Positions 21,115 through 32,153 of a stretch of DNA of 64,000 nucleotides are shown piece after piece; position 1 is the first letter of the stretch; each line of letters starts with the position of its first letter. The notes under the pieces were generated by a model. That model was not told the DNA's origin. It searched no databases and saw nothing but the letters and a program-made list of their open reading frames with translations. Both the position numbers and the translations under genes were made by a program. The DNA is from Benincasa hispida (taxonomy: Eukaryota > Streptophyta > Magnoliopsida > Cucurbitales > Cucurbitaceae), in NCBI RefSeq assembly GCF_009727055.1, contig NC_052350.1, positions 1,825,758-1,889,757 of the forward strand, read 5' to 3'.

Positions 21115-22601
21115 TGATGGAACACGAGACATACATAGTGGAATAAAGATCTAATTACACTCTAATTGCTTCTAATTAAAAGGAAAAAAGCATGCAAATA
21201 TATAAAAAACAGTAAACTAAAAGGGATAGAATACAACCTTTGTAGCTCCCAAAAAACGCCTTTTCTCGCTGAATCTTGACCCGAACTCTTCTAGACCACC
21301 ACTAGAGTTTACCCGCTATTCTTTGGACTTAGAACCAGATTGTGGGACTCGGTGAATGAAGGAATGAAAAGGGGAAGAAATAGTGGTTCAAGGTTAATGT
21401 GAGAAAAAGGGATTTTTTGGAATTGAAACCCAAAAATTATAGAAAAAAATTAGCTTGCTAAAAGAGAAAGAAGAATTTTATTTCAAAAGAAAACTTCTTT
21501 TTATAAAACAATTACATGCATCTAATGCACGTAAAAACTCACCAAAGATCAACACCTCACAAAGCACTAAACCAAAGTGGGCTATGTGTCATTCTATAAT
21601 GTTTACACATAGTCCACTTAAGTTAGTGGGATTATCAAACAAAAATCTTCAATAATTCCACTAACTCTTAGTCAAAGGCAAAATGGTCTTTTTTCAATTT
21701 GGTAAAAGTCAAACTTTGACTTTCTTTAGTGAAAAAGTCAACCCTTTGACTTTTTACAGTTTTGTCCCTCTTGACTATTTTTGACCTCCAGAACATAAAT
21801 CCACATTCATATTTTCAAAATTCAAATCACATTTGAATATAGAGCGCCATACAAAAAACTGATAACGATATCGTATATACTTGTCGGTTTTAATCCCTTT
21901 TCTTAATTCGAACAATTCGAATTAATCCAACATACTGTTCTAAGTTTAATCCATATGAGCTAGCAGGGGGACCTAATGGACCTACAGATCATGGGCTCCA
22001 ACAATTTGAGATTAACCGGTAAAACTCTTTAACCTAATTAATCAACATTTGTTAACTAACAGGTCATTCCACTAAAGTCCCGTAGTTGTACTCCCCTCAC
22101 TGTAGATATGTTTCTGTCCATCTGATATAACCATAACTAGTAAGTCAATCTTTCACAGGTTGTTCATGGTCTTGGCTGGGTCAAAATACTGTTTTACCCC
22201 CGAGAACACTTCTTGTTCTTTCAGTCCCACTGAACCTCTAAAGAATAATTGATTTGTGGTCCAACCAACAAATCCAGTTCCTCTTAGCCTAGTAAGAGGG
22301 TGGGGCCCCTTCCTCTTATTTCGAAGTCAGCACTGAAGGGAACAACCTATCTACTACCACTAGAGATGGGTAGGAGTGAAGTTCGTCTTGCATCCTATGT
22401 CCCCAGTTATTTACCCGATCTTACCCCTGAAATGGGAGGCTTATTAAGCCAGTGCTGTTGAGCTGCTCTCACCTATGTAGATTTAAGGATAATCCCAAAT
22501 AAATAGGAGTTCATATTTAGCTTAGGATTGAGATCGAGTTACCTAGGTCATTAAATTTGAATTAGTCAGTTTTATACAGTAAACGGTGTTATAAAGCAAA
22601 A
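21115..22601 (-). repeat. 5' LTR of Copia-C1, truncated
   Basis: The inner end (TGATGGAACACGAGACATAC on the plus strand) is intact. The LTR runs right to about 22601 and stops at a position equal to 11580 in the 3' LTR, inside TATAAAGCAAA. The outer 350 or so bases were lost together with the left half of the adjoining LTR-D, which suggests a single deletion. No promoter element can be assigned with confidence. Confidence 0.85.
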
Positions 22602-23593
22602 TATGATCTAGGCTCGAGAGAGCAGAGTAGAGAAGAATAGTGTAAAAGCCTTGGGAAGCAAGAGATTGCTACCAGGCTCTTTATTCTTATTCTGCATTGT
22701 TATTCTGTATTTAACCTCTATATCTATAAAATGGAACTTGCTTATCTACATCTGTTCACTCTCTTAAAAGCACGCATGAGTGGCTAAATCGATCGAATGG
22801 GTTGAGAAGAACTTAGCTAACATGACCTAGGATTTTCATTGCATGCGATCATCTTGTCTTATGTTGCGCCCAACACCCCTTTAGAGCTACTCGAGATAGA
22901 GTCTAAAGAAAAAACCTAAGACTTGAGAGAGCTAGGTTAGAATCTAGGCTCGAGAGAGAAAGATTAGATCTGCATAAGCAAGAGATAGAGACTTAGAGAA
23001 AAGCCCTGTTTGCCAACATGCATCGCATGCACCCTAGAGATAGGTTATGGTATTATGCGGTCGCCTTGTATGTGTGTGTGTCATTCGTCATTGCACATAC
23101 AAGAATAGAGGCTTATGTGTAGGTTCTATAGACTTTATCGCATATACAACATGCGTTCTAAAACTAGAAGCCGTAGCATTTGTGTTGAGAGATGATTTGC
23201 TATTGTATGTGTGTAGCATGATCGCATAATATGAATGTAATCCTAGGAACTGTTAGCTAAACCCTTTCTCAACTCGTTCCCCGCATATTCATCGCATCTT
23301 CCGTATTATTAACTCTTTTCTTAACTCCGTCGCATACATGTTATATTGCAAACAACAACCCAACAACTCCTTGATTTATTGGTTACCGCAAAGTCATCTT
23401 AAAAATTATTGCTGCATATTGTTTTCCTTAGTCCCTGAGTTCGACCCTGGACTTGCCAAGAAACTTAGTAGGATTTATACTTGGGTCCTGTTGAGAAAAC
23501 TTGTTGCACAATGCATTTTCCATCACCGCAATCTCCTTTTATTATTTCACCACAAATTCCTTTCATTATATCACCACATAAAATAACGCATCA
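22602..23593 (+). repeat. LTR-D fragment (right 1 kb)
   Basis: It matches the right part of the intact LTR-D at 40850-41796 in the same orientation (AGCCTTGG..AAGC..GAATTGCTACCAGGCTCT-like, CATGAGTGGCTAAATCGATC) and ends AAATAACGCATCA. The left 0.7 kb is missing. ORFs at 23047 and 23338 fall within this noncoding LTR and have no recognisable domain. Confidence 0.85.
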
Positions 23594-24077
23594 GTTGTCA
23601 AGGTATAATATGCAAAATTCCAAGAAAGTTTTATTACCTTTCAGGCATGGAATTCATTTGTCGAAGGAACAATGTCCTAACACTTCAAGAGGTTGAGAAG
23701 ATGAACAAAATTCCATATGCTTCTACAGTTGGGAGTTTGATGTACACTATGTTGTGTACACGTCTCGACATATGTTTTGCAGTTGCAATTGTCAGTAGGT
23801 TCCAATCTAATCCTGGACACGATCATTGGACTGCTATAAAAAATATCCTCAAGTATCTTAAGAGAACGAGGGACTATATGCTTGTGTATGGACCTAAGGA
23901 TTTGATCCTTACGGGATACACTGATTTTGATTTTCAGACTGACGTAGATTCCAGGAAATCTACTTAAGGATCAGTTTTCACTCTAAACAGAGGAACTATA
24001 GTTTGAAGAAGCATCAAGCAAAGTTGTATTGCTGACTCCACCATGGAAGCAGAATACGTGGCTGCTAAGGAAGCACT
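23594..24077 (+). pseudogene. Copia-E RT end and RNase H start
   Basis: Coding resumes after LTR-D with YNMQNSKKVLLPFRHGIHLS, a frameshift at about 23688, then KIPYASTVGSLMYTMLCTRL, TAIKNILKYLKRTRDYMLVY and GYTDFDFQTDVDSRKST. TAA (23965-23967) replaces the Ser codon of KSTSG and TGA replaces Trp in the IVW motif. The RNase H catalytic-region motif STMEAEYVAAKEA is intact and is cut right after it by solo LTR-D. The RT catalytic core itself is missing. Confidence 0.88.
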
Positions 24078-25903
24078 TGATACGTTATTTTATGCGATGA
24101 AATAATGGTGTAGAATGCGATGGTGGAATATGCATTGTGCAAGCAAGTTTTCTCAGCAAGACCCAAGTATAAATCCTACTGAGTTGCCTGGTAAGCCCAG
24201 GGTCGAACACAGGGACTAAGGAAAACAGTATGCGATGGTAATTTTAGATCACTTTGCGGTAACAAATAAATCTGTCTCTTATACACATCTAGATGTGTAT
24301 AAGAGACAGGCTGAGTTGCCTGGTAAGCCCAGGGTCGAACACAGGGACTAAGGAAAACAGTATGCGATGGTAATTTTAGATCACTTTGCGGTAACAAATA
24401 AATCGAAGTGTTGGTTGGTTTGTTGTTTAAGGTATAAAATGTCTGCGGCGGATTTGAGAAAAGAGTAATTATGCGATAGATACACTGAGTATGTGGAGGA
24501 ATGGGTTGAAAAGGTCATTAGCTAGCGTTTCCTGAGAGTGCGTTCAAGCTATGCGATCATGTTACACTCATGCGACAACAGTTCATTTTCCAATGCAAAT
24601 GCAATAGCTCCTAATTTTAGGACGCATGCGATGAATGTGATAATGTCTATAGAGCTTATTCCTAAGTCTTTACTTCTTGCCTATGCGATGACGAAAGATG
24701 CACACAAGGACAAGGCGACTGCATTCAATCATATCCTATCTCTAGGGTGCATGCGATGCATTAATAGCAAACAGAACTTATTCCTAAGCTTTTATCTCTT
24801 GACTATGTGGTTCTAATCCGACTCTCCCGAGCCTAGATTCTAATCTGACTTTTCCAAGCCTAGATTCTATCCTTAGACTACCCTCCCGAGTATCTCTAAT
24901 GGACGAATGACGCATACATAATACAAGATGATCGCATAGAATGAAGATCTCAGGTTAAGCTAGCTAAGTGCTTCTCAACCCATTCGACAAATTTAGCTAC
25001 TCATGCGTAATGTAAAGAGAGTGGACAGATATATAGATGCAATTTCCATTTTTATAAATAGGTTCAGAGTACAAAATGACAATGGAAAATAAGGGTAGAG
25101 AGCCTGGAAGCAATATCTTGCTTCTCAAGGCTTTTACATTGTGTTATCTCTATTCTGCCCAAAAGATGTTCTTGCTTCCGCAAGAGTTGGCCCTCTCTCT
25201 GATTTCGACGCTTTCTGGCACTCTTCCGAGTTCACCGGGACGATCTCTCGGTGTAATCTCCCTTCACTCGCTTCCGCTATCTAAGTAAAAGAAAAACTAT
25301 GAACAAGGCTAACTTCTATCTATATGGTGAATTTTATAAACTGAGCGAACTTCTTCAATGAAGATGGCCTTCGGTATTTATAGAGCTTCAGGGTGAAAAG
25401 TTTTTTCTCTCATATGATTGCACTGATGGGATGGAATTAATTCTCTGTCTGATGCGCCAAATATTTGTCATCGAAAAGTTGAGTGTACTTGCTATAGTAG
25501 GTCGTTAACGACTTGTTAACTTAATTCGGAATCGACCGTCATCAGCTTTCTATCCCATCATGATTTATTAAGCTTTCACCCAAATGCGCCCACCTTGATG
25601 CGTCGGCTCTATGCGGCCACCTTCTTGAGCAGATTTTGGTGGGTGCAAATGATCGCATAGCCTTGCGGTCGCAATCCTTTAATGTGCTCGGATGTTAATT
25701 TCTTTGGATTGCATTTTCACCTTGTGTCAACGCATTTTCCTGCATAAAATACATAAGTTAGCTGTTTTAATGCGATGGACACATGCGATCGAAATGTTGC
25801 AAACTTAATGCTTTTGGACACAATATGATATATTTCTACTGTCGCAATGCTGCATTATTTTATAACTTAGCGCTATAATAACGTGCATTTCTACCCGTTA
25901 TCA
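24078..25903 (-). mobile_element. Solo LTR-D in Copia-E RNase H (contains an adapter artefact)
   Basis: The plus strand reads TGATACGTTATTTTATG at 24078 and ends CCCGTTATCA at 25903, the reverse of LTR-D at 40124-41796. The flanking GCACT (24073-24077) and GCAGT (25904-25908) form a 5-bp TSD with one change. RNase H codons continue across it (AKEA then VWLHKF). About 130 bp of excess length come from the adapter at 24272 and a repeated 93-bp stretch. ORFs inside (24176, 24538, 25076) are not genes. Confidence 0.88.
24272..24309. other. Second Tn5/Nextera mate-pair junction adapter
   Basis: This is the same 38-bp palindrome as at 3252-3289, with the mosaic end AGATGTGTATAAGAGACAG at 24291-24309. 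The about 92 bases on its left (from CTGAGTTGCC at about 24179 to AACAAATAAAT) are repeated exactly on its right (24311-24403). Overlapping read ends were therefore joined through the adapter. Confidence 0.97.
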
Positions 25904-26194
25904 GCAGTATGGCTACACAAATTCTTAGCTGATTTGGAAGTTGTTCCAAATATGCACCTGCCTATCACACTGTATTGTGACAACAGTGGTGTTGTTGCTA
26001 ACTCAAAGGATCCCAGGAGTCACAAGCGTGAAAAACACATTGAACAAAAGTACCATCTCATCCGGGAGATTGTACACAGAGGAGATGTGCTCGTCACAAA
26101 GATAGCCTTTGAAGACAACCTTGCTGATCCATTCACCAAGGCCCTTTCGGCTAAAGTTTTCAAGAGCCACCTAGTGGGACTAGGACTCGAGTAG
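25904..26194 (+). pseudogene. Copia-E RNase H C-terminus
   Basis: An uninterrupted frame ends the polyprotein: VWLHKFLADLEVVPNMHL, LYCDNSGVVANSKDPRSHKR, HIEQKYHLIREIVHRGDV, then the family hallmark NLADPFTKALS and a TAG at 26192. It joins STMEAEYVAAKEA across the solo LTR-D. This is the best preserved piece of pol in Copia-E. Confidence 0.9.
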
Positions 26195-26327
26195 TGTAAT
26201 CTAGGGCAAGTGGGAGAATGTTTATGGTATTGTAGATGCCCTAGTTTATTGTATTTTTCCCATTATGTATCTCAACATTATATTGTATATATTTGTTCTC
26301 ATTGGAGTTTTAGTCCAAGTGGGAGAT
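26195..26327 (+). promoter_or_regulatory. Copia-E 3' untranslated region and polypurine tract
   Basis: A short 3' UTR ends in AAGTGGGAGAT (26317-26327) immediately before the 3' LTR. This purine tract would prime plus-strand synthesis. A second, similar AAGTGGGAGAATG lies at 26208-26220. Confidence 0.88.
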
Positions 26328-28062
26328 TGTTGGGAATGTCCTAGAACTCGTAGTTCGTGTTAAACATTCTATCTTATCAATAACAATGATATGTTGATTT
26401 TGCATCTTATTATGAAAATCCAATAAACATATCCTTGGCTATAGTCTAAATGCTATAACTTTATGTAGTGACATAAACAGGATCAAGTTGACAGTATATA
26501 GCCTAAATGGTCTAATAAGTATACAGATGAAATTGGGTATCTCATCCTAATAACACTATTGGATGTGGCCCACTCTGTAGTTGTTACAAGAAGTTGTAAG
26601 GTACAATAAACGATGTGATCTACAAATCGTTCATGTTGAGACATGAGAGTGGGGGCATCCTATGTAATGAGTTTGCATATAGACTGGACCACGAAAATAG
26701 TCACTTTTCTTTATATCGACCGTTTACTGTTAAAACTGACTATTTCATTTATTATATAACCTAGGTTAACTCGATCTTAATCCTAAGCTAGCTATGAACT
26801 CCTGTTTGTTTGGAATTATCTTTTGATCTACAAACGGTGAGAGTAGTCCAATAGCACTCCTCAATAAGCTTACCATTTTGGGGATAAGACTGGATGAATA
26901 GCTGGGGACATAGCCTTGCAAGATGGAATTTACTCCTACCCTATTTAGGGTTAGCAGATAGGTTGTTCTCTTAAGTACTGACTCCATGTCTTGAACAATC
27001 AGAACCCCGCCTTCTCATGATAGAGAAAGGATTTGATTCATAGAGATTATGAATCAGAATTGTTCATTAGAGGATCAGTAGGAACTTAAGGAACAAGATG
27101 TAGTCACAGGGGTAAAATGATATTTTTGACCTAGTTGTGATTACAAACAACCTATGAAGGATCGACTTACTGATTATGGTTATTAAGTGGACATAATATA
27201 TCTACAGCGAGAGGAGTTCAACTATGAGCTATAGTGGAGTGGCCCATTAGTTAACGAATGGGGGTTAGATTAGACTAATAAGTTTAGCTGATTAATCTTG
27301 AATCGTTGGAGCCCATCATCTGTAGGTCCGCAAGGTCCCCCTACTAGCTCGTAAATGTATAAGCTTTAAGGTACTTGAGAAATTAATTTGAAACGTTCAA
27401 ATTAAACGGAACAAGAGAATAAATATTTAATATGATTTAAATATATAAAGATGTTATTGTGCAAAAATTAATTTAAGAAAATCAAATTTTGAATTAAAAT
27501 GATTTAATATAATTTTTTGTTTTAAAAAGAAAATGGAAAATCGTTTGCATGTTGCACAAAAATGGAAAATGGGTTTTTTCCATTATCATCATCTTTATGC
27601 TCACACAAAAAGCATTATCTTCTCTACTTTGATTCTCCAAACATGAGCTGCAAGCCATGCACCCTATCTCTTTGCATGTTCATCAAATATATATAAAGAA
27701 GATTGGAGTTGTTGAAGAGAAGGATAATACATAATTTTGAGAGAATTTTTTCTGAAGAAGAAGCTGTTTTCTTCAGTTAGGCTGCTGTGAGTTTCTCTGG
27801 TTTCTTCACATCTTAAAGTTGTTCTTGAGTCCCACAACTCTCCCTAAAGCTCCAAGATCATAGTAGGGAAGGCTTTGAGGTGGTTCACGTTGATAACAAG
27901 TGAAGACAGTAGCTGAACAGGCGTTTTCTTGGAGAGTTCATCAAAGGTATGTTCAGAAAACCCACTTTTTGAGAAGAGCATGTTTTAGTTTTTGCTAAAA
28001 TTAGTGAATTAGAAAGCTTATGGATCCTTGATACTTCCGCTGCATGTTGTTTTACTATTTCA
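26328..28062 (+). repeat. 3' LTR of Copia-E (full length, 1735 bp)
   Basis: It begins TGTTGGGAATGTCCTAGAAC and ends TTTTACTATTTCA, followed by the TSD GCATC. It contains the about 0.7 kb missing from the 5' LTR, including an AT-rich part (27400-27540) and a stretch with ATATATAAAGAAG at about 27690 that could be a TATA region. Over the shared parts the two LTRs differ by scattered substitutions, so the insertion is not recent. Confidence 0.9.
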
Positions 28063-28540
28063 GCATCATATGCCCCAAGTATCTTCCACTGAATATTCTA
28101 CCTAGGTGTTCATTAACCTAGACAATCCAGCTACTGATTTTAGTCTAAGTCATCTTTTTAAGTCCGCTCATAAACAACTTTTGTTTATGAAATAAACAAG
28201 TTCAAGTAGTCACATTTAAACACTTTAATGGATTGTCCTTAACTTGCATCCATGCATCAAATCTATCTAATTCACCTTTCCAGGTAGGTTCCCAGGTAGG
28301 GTGTTATGTTTCTGTCAACTTAAATACCCCAGCCTAGACAGAACTGCCTTAGATAAAAAGTTCCTTATAGATAGATTTGCTACACTTTAACCTTTTATTA
28401 GTCAATTTAATCCTATTAAACTGATTAAAAGATTAAAGCCTAAAAGTTGCTAATCATATTAGATCCGCGATCTTAGGTCTATGTCATCCAAGCTTTAAAC
28501 ATTTTAAAACCATGAATTAAACCTATGTGAACATGCATGT
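28063..28540 (-). other. Copia-A1 5' leader (right part)
   Basis: This continues the leader broken at 4917. It is collinear with A2 leader 41881-42360 (CCAAGTATCTTCCACTGAAT, CACCTTTCCAGGTAGGTTCC, TAAACTGATTAAAAGATTAA). At about 28545 it jumps to LTR sequence, so the leader/LTR boundary and the inner 1 kb of the LTR are deleted compared with A2. Confidence 0.8.
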
Positions 28541-28836
28541 CTTTCTTTAACCAGCCCAATTATATCATATATAATCGAACTCCCTCTTGTCAATTTGAAC
28601 ATTTCAAACTGACTTAAAAACGGATTCTCATCTTTTATCCAAGCTACTAAGGGGACTTTATGAACCTATGGCTCGAAGCTCCAACGGTACGTGAATAGCT
28701 GACTAAACTCTTTAGCCACGAGATCCACCATCCGTTAACTGCCAGACATTCCAATAAAGACTGACAGCTGAACTCCTCTTACCACAAATATATTTCTTTG
28801 TCCATCGGATATAACTAATCAATAGTACGATAACCC
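28541..28836 (-). repeat. LTR of Copia-A1, left piece
   Basis: It matches A2 LTR 43400-43690 (TATCATATATAATC.., ACCTATGGCTCGAAGCTCC). It is interrupted at 28837 by gypsy B1 and resumes at 39171. Confidence 0.85.
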
Positions 28837-28849
28837 AGCAACGATGCCA

Positions 28850-30598
28850 TAAACTTGTAACACGTTTGGATGGATGATATGAATTCCTCACAATGATACG
28901 TTAATTATGGATGTTCTTGTAGTATGCCATGCGTTGTCACAAGTTTTCTTACAATGGAACCAAGTGTAATTCCACCGCAAGTTTCTCGGTGTGATCCGAG
29001 GTCAAACATGGGGACTGTTTTAGGTTATTGCGGTACGTTCATGATACATGCGACCAGATTTTCAATCTTTAAAAGTGTGTTTGTACAAGTATATAAATTA
29101 TAATAAAATAAAGGAAAACAGTAAACCTAAACTAGATGATATAAGATACAGACTACATGTACAAGATGCTGGGCGTAAGGCTGGTTGTGAAAGTTATGCA
29201 AAGACATGGGATGCGGTGACAAGTCTTATGAACATAATAGAAAGAGAAAGACAAATGATATAAACAGTGCAAGTTCTTAATTGGATTGAAGGTACAAATA
29301 CTGTTTCGCTCTTCTCTTAGCGTACACCTCTCAGTGATCGGTCGCGCTCCCACATGTCTGTTGGTCGAACAGAGACTAACGTATATGAATGCAAGTTTGC
29401 TTCCATTTCTGGAAGTACTACTCACTTTAGTTAACGCATTCTTCTGACCTTCTTTTGATAGATCGGAATGACACTTTCACTTCTTGCTCTCACAGGTGAA
29501 GATGCCGTCTAGCATGCTTTAGCTAAATGTATTTTATATCTTTAATACAGATTAAGTTCTTAGTGATTCATATTGCTCATCAGAGGATTACAAAGATATT
29601 CATGGAGAAATGATTGGTGGTGAATGGAAATAGACAGAAAATGGTAAATGGAATTTATCGAAACATTTAATATTTCTACTAAGCGTTTGATACATGTGTG
29701 TGAATGAAGAGATAAAGAAAACATGGATTACACAATGAAGGAGAAGATAGAACAGATACAAATAGTGCCAATGTCTTGACACAGATTCGATGGAGATCTA
29801 CTTGCCGGATAGGATGGATTTGATGGTAGGAATAGCTTCCCTTCAGGCTTGCTCTACCGGTAGCAGGGATCTTTGCACAGAGCTTCCGTTCGGGTGTTTG
29901 GCAGGTTGGATATGAGATTCACCTCTCGGCCTTATCTCGTCTTCTTCCCGGATTTCTTCTCTTAAGCCCTCAACTCAGCCTTCTCTCTACAATCTAGTAG
30001 CACTTATCCCCGTATCAAGCAACATATTTTTCTCTGAAATCAATGGGGTATTTATAGATGTAGATCTTTGACTCCGGCCTTATGGTCCCCACTTATGGTT
30101 ATGGTAATTCCGAAGGTGAAGGGATATTATTCCTTCTGTTATGAAATCAGATCGTCAATTCTACATAACCTTTATTTGTACACGTGTCTCAATCCTCCGC
30201 TCTTGCGTTGCTTAGCTGCATCTTTCGATCAGAGGTTCGCATGCAGTGTTTGTTTTTATTACTGCATGCTGTTGAAACACAGCTCTCGGATCGACTGGCG
30301 CATTGCGCCGCCATTGCGGTATTCGTCTCTTTATTGTTGATTGACGGGCGCAATGTGACAGAGATGTGTTGATTCGTCTCTCGTGAGCCTTGAGCGCAAG
30401 CAGTGACTTGGTCTCCTGCAAAACAGAGTAAAGTTCGGCTTGTCTTTCATCTTTTTGGTATTAGTGGGTGCAATCGCAAACATTTATAATTATTGCAATA
30501 CTAGGCTAATTTTCATACAATTGGCGCATAATTACTAACTTTTGGCCGCAATATCTAGATATGGTGGCATAAATAACTTGTATTTTTACAAGTTATCA
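28850..30598 (-). repeat. 3' LTR of Gypsy-B1
   Basis: It spans 1749 bp. On the coding strand it begins TGATAACTTGTAAAAATACA and ends GTTACAAGTTTA. It aligns along its length with the 5' LTR at 37436-39170 and, more distantly, with the B2 LTR. Small ORFs in it (29048, 30068, 30184 and their reverse partners) also appear in the other LTR and carry no domain. Confidence 0.9.
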
Positions 30599-30613
30599 CA
30601 CCCCCAAATTTAG
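30599..30613 (-). promoter_or_regulatory. Polypurine tract of Gypsy-B1
   Basis: CTAAATTTGGGGGTG on the coding strand directly precedes the 3' LTR start TGATAAC, as expected for plus-strand priming. Confidence 0.85.
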
Positions 30614-32153
30614 ATATATGCTTGTCCTCAAGCATATCTTCTACTAAGGCAATCATGCTCCATTCCTATCCTATATTTCTGCAATGATTGATTGCTCCGA
30701 ATGTTATACTTAGGCACCTTACTTGACATCACACTGTCCTTCTATCCTTACTAATTCTTAGCGAGCCCTACTTTATTCTTCTATTTAACAAAATTCTACT
30801 CAAAGACACTTTTCTAGTTTTCAAAATAGAATGTTTATCTCTTCTTCATCAAAACAACTTGCTGTATCTATATGCAGTGAGTCAAAACCTTGCATCATTT
30901 ATTCACTTAGAGACAGTTGATCATGGTTACACTCTTCGTTTTGACTTGTCCCTACGGGTGTCATGCAAAAATCCAACTACGGTTGTGTGCCATTTTCAAC
31001 TTTAACTCATGATAATCAGAGGAGTTATCCCTTGCACTCTTTTTATTTTTCTCTTGTTTATACTACGTTGTTCTTGGAAACCCACCTTCGTTTTGGCTTA
31101 CTTCTACGAGTGTCATATGAACATCCAACTACGAGCAGACTCCTTTCACAACTAAACTCTTATCAGGTTGGGAGCAGTTTTGAAATTTTCCCTTACGCTG
31201 ACATTGGAGTTTTGCATAACTTATTATAACTTATTATTATTATTATTTTTTAAATGGACGCATGATATTATTTGCTCAGACCTTCCTCACCCTCAAATTT
31301 AAAGATGAGCAAGGTCTTCATTACATTGTTTGGATAGACTAGACAAACACTTAAAAGAAAATATCAAAAAGAAGGTTTGAGCAGAACTTTGAAAGATAGA
31401 AGGTAAAGTACTGCTAAACTAAGAGTTAACTAAGTGTTAGTCAGAATTTACTAAGTATGAGAAATGTTTCTAAGTGTAAACATATAATACATCATAGCAA
31501 CGCAATGGAGATCGTAAAAATAAAAGATTAAGAATGTCACAAAAATTAACAAAGGAAGATAAAGAATGAGGCACAAGCAAAAAGTAGAGTGAATATATAC
31601 TCTGATTGTATTGAGTATTAACAAAGTATACAAATATATCACAAATGAACGCATTACAAAAATTTTTCTATTGCCTGTGAGTTAAAGAATTTGATTATCT
31701 TACAAATAATAAAAGAATTGAATACAAATAAAGGTCGCATAAAAAAAAACTCGAATTGGAAGAAAGAGTAAACATTAAGGCTGAGGAGCAGGGGGGTCCA
31801 GTGGGGGGATGTTGAGGTGGTACAGGAGGTGCTTCTTCAAAATTTAAGTGCTGCCAGAGATGTAAGGGCACCATTGGACCATGAAGATATGCGGTAAGAA
31901 AGTTGAAGTACTCTTGATTACGCTCCACAATCATTCTCTAGTGCATATGAACTTTATAAATGTTGCGCTGCATGTTAATCAGCGCCTCTCTTGATGTGGC
32001 GGCACTACGTTGAATATCATCAATGCACTCCATTACTACCTCAAATTGTTGATTAAAGAAGTGATGCTGTCGGGATACAAGCTCTTGTTGCTGAGAGAAG
32101 AGGGTTCGCATTTCAGCTAACTCAGCAGCCAGGGAGGTGGAGGATGGTTGTGC
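30614..32153 (-). other. Gypsy-B1 3' noncoding region
   Basis: No credible gene. The part 30800-31330 is collinear in reverse with B2 63470-63990 (AATTTGG, CTCCTCTGA, CATGATCAACTGTCTCT-like and AAACAACTTGC segments), so it is a conserved 3' untranslated segment of the family. It includes a TTA/TTATTA microsatellite at 31222-31245. From 31950 to 32150 the coding strand still reads as the tail of the accessory ORF (QQELVSRQHHFFNQQFEVVM) after a stop. Confidence 0.7.

Larger units (their letters stand above)
10180..22601 (-). mobile_element. Copia-C1, minus-strand Ty1/copia element nested in Copia-E
   Basis: In transcription order (right to left): truncated 5' LTR (21115-22601), PBS (21101-21112), leader, gag (from 19197), PR, IN, RT, RNase H (interrupted by solo LTR C2) and 3' LTR (11936 down to 10180, truncated). 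Both outer ends are deleted and no TSD is visible. On the left it joins Copia-E integrase through microhomology and on the right it joins a truncated LTR-D. It is the source of duplicate gag-pol homology inside Copia-E. Confidence 0.88.
4918..28062 (+). mobile_element. Copia-E, Ty1/copia retrotransposon with both LTRs and TSD
   Basis: This complete insertion is 23.1 kb including nested elements. The 5' LTR (4918-5963), PBS (5966-5977), gag, protease, remnants of integrase, RT and RNase H, PPT (26317-26327) and 3' LTR (26328-28062) are all in plus orientation. The flanking target-site duplication GCATC is at 4913-4917 and 28063-28067. The empty site is visible in the related A2 leader at about 41880 (AATGAAGTATC followed by AGATACCCC). 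Nested inside are Copia-C1 with C2, a truncated LTR-D and a solo LTR-D. Integrase to mid-RT has been lost. Confidence 0.93.

Noticed and set aside
22602..23593. Host gene around 23.0-23.6 kb
   Set aside because: The region aligns with LTR-D at 40.85-41.8 kb and contains only short frames without domains.
24538..25288. Small plus-strand ORFs at 24538 and 25076 as genes
   Set aside because: They lie in solo LTR-D in antisense, have no recognisable domain and are not conserved in the other LTR-D copies.
29048..30421. Short ORFs recurring at 29-30 kb and 37-39 kb as a duplicated gene
   Set aside because: The repetition reflects the two LTRs of gypsy B1. Frames are not preserved between the copies.
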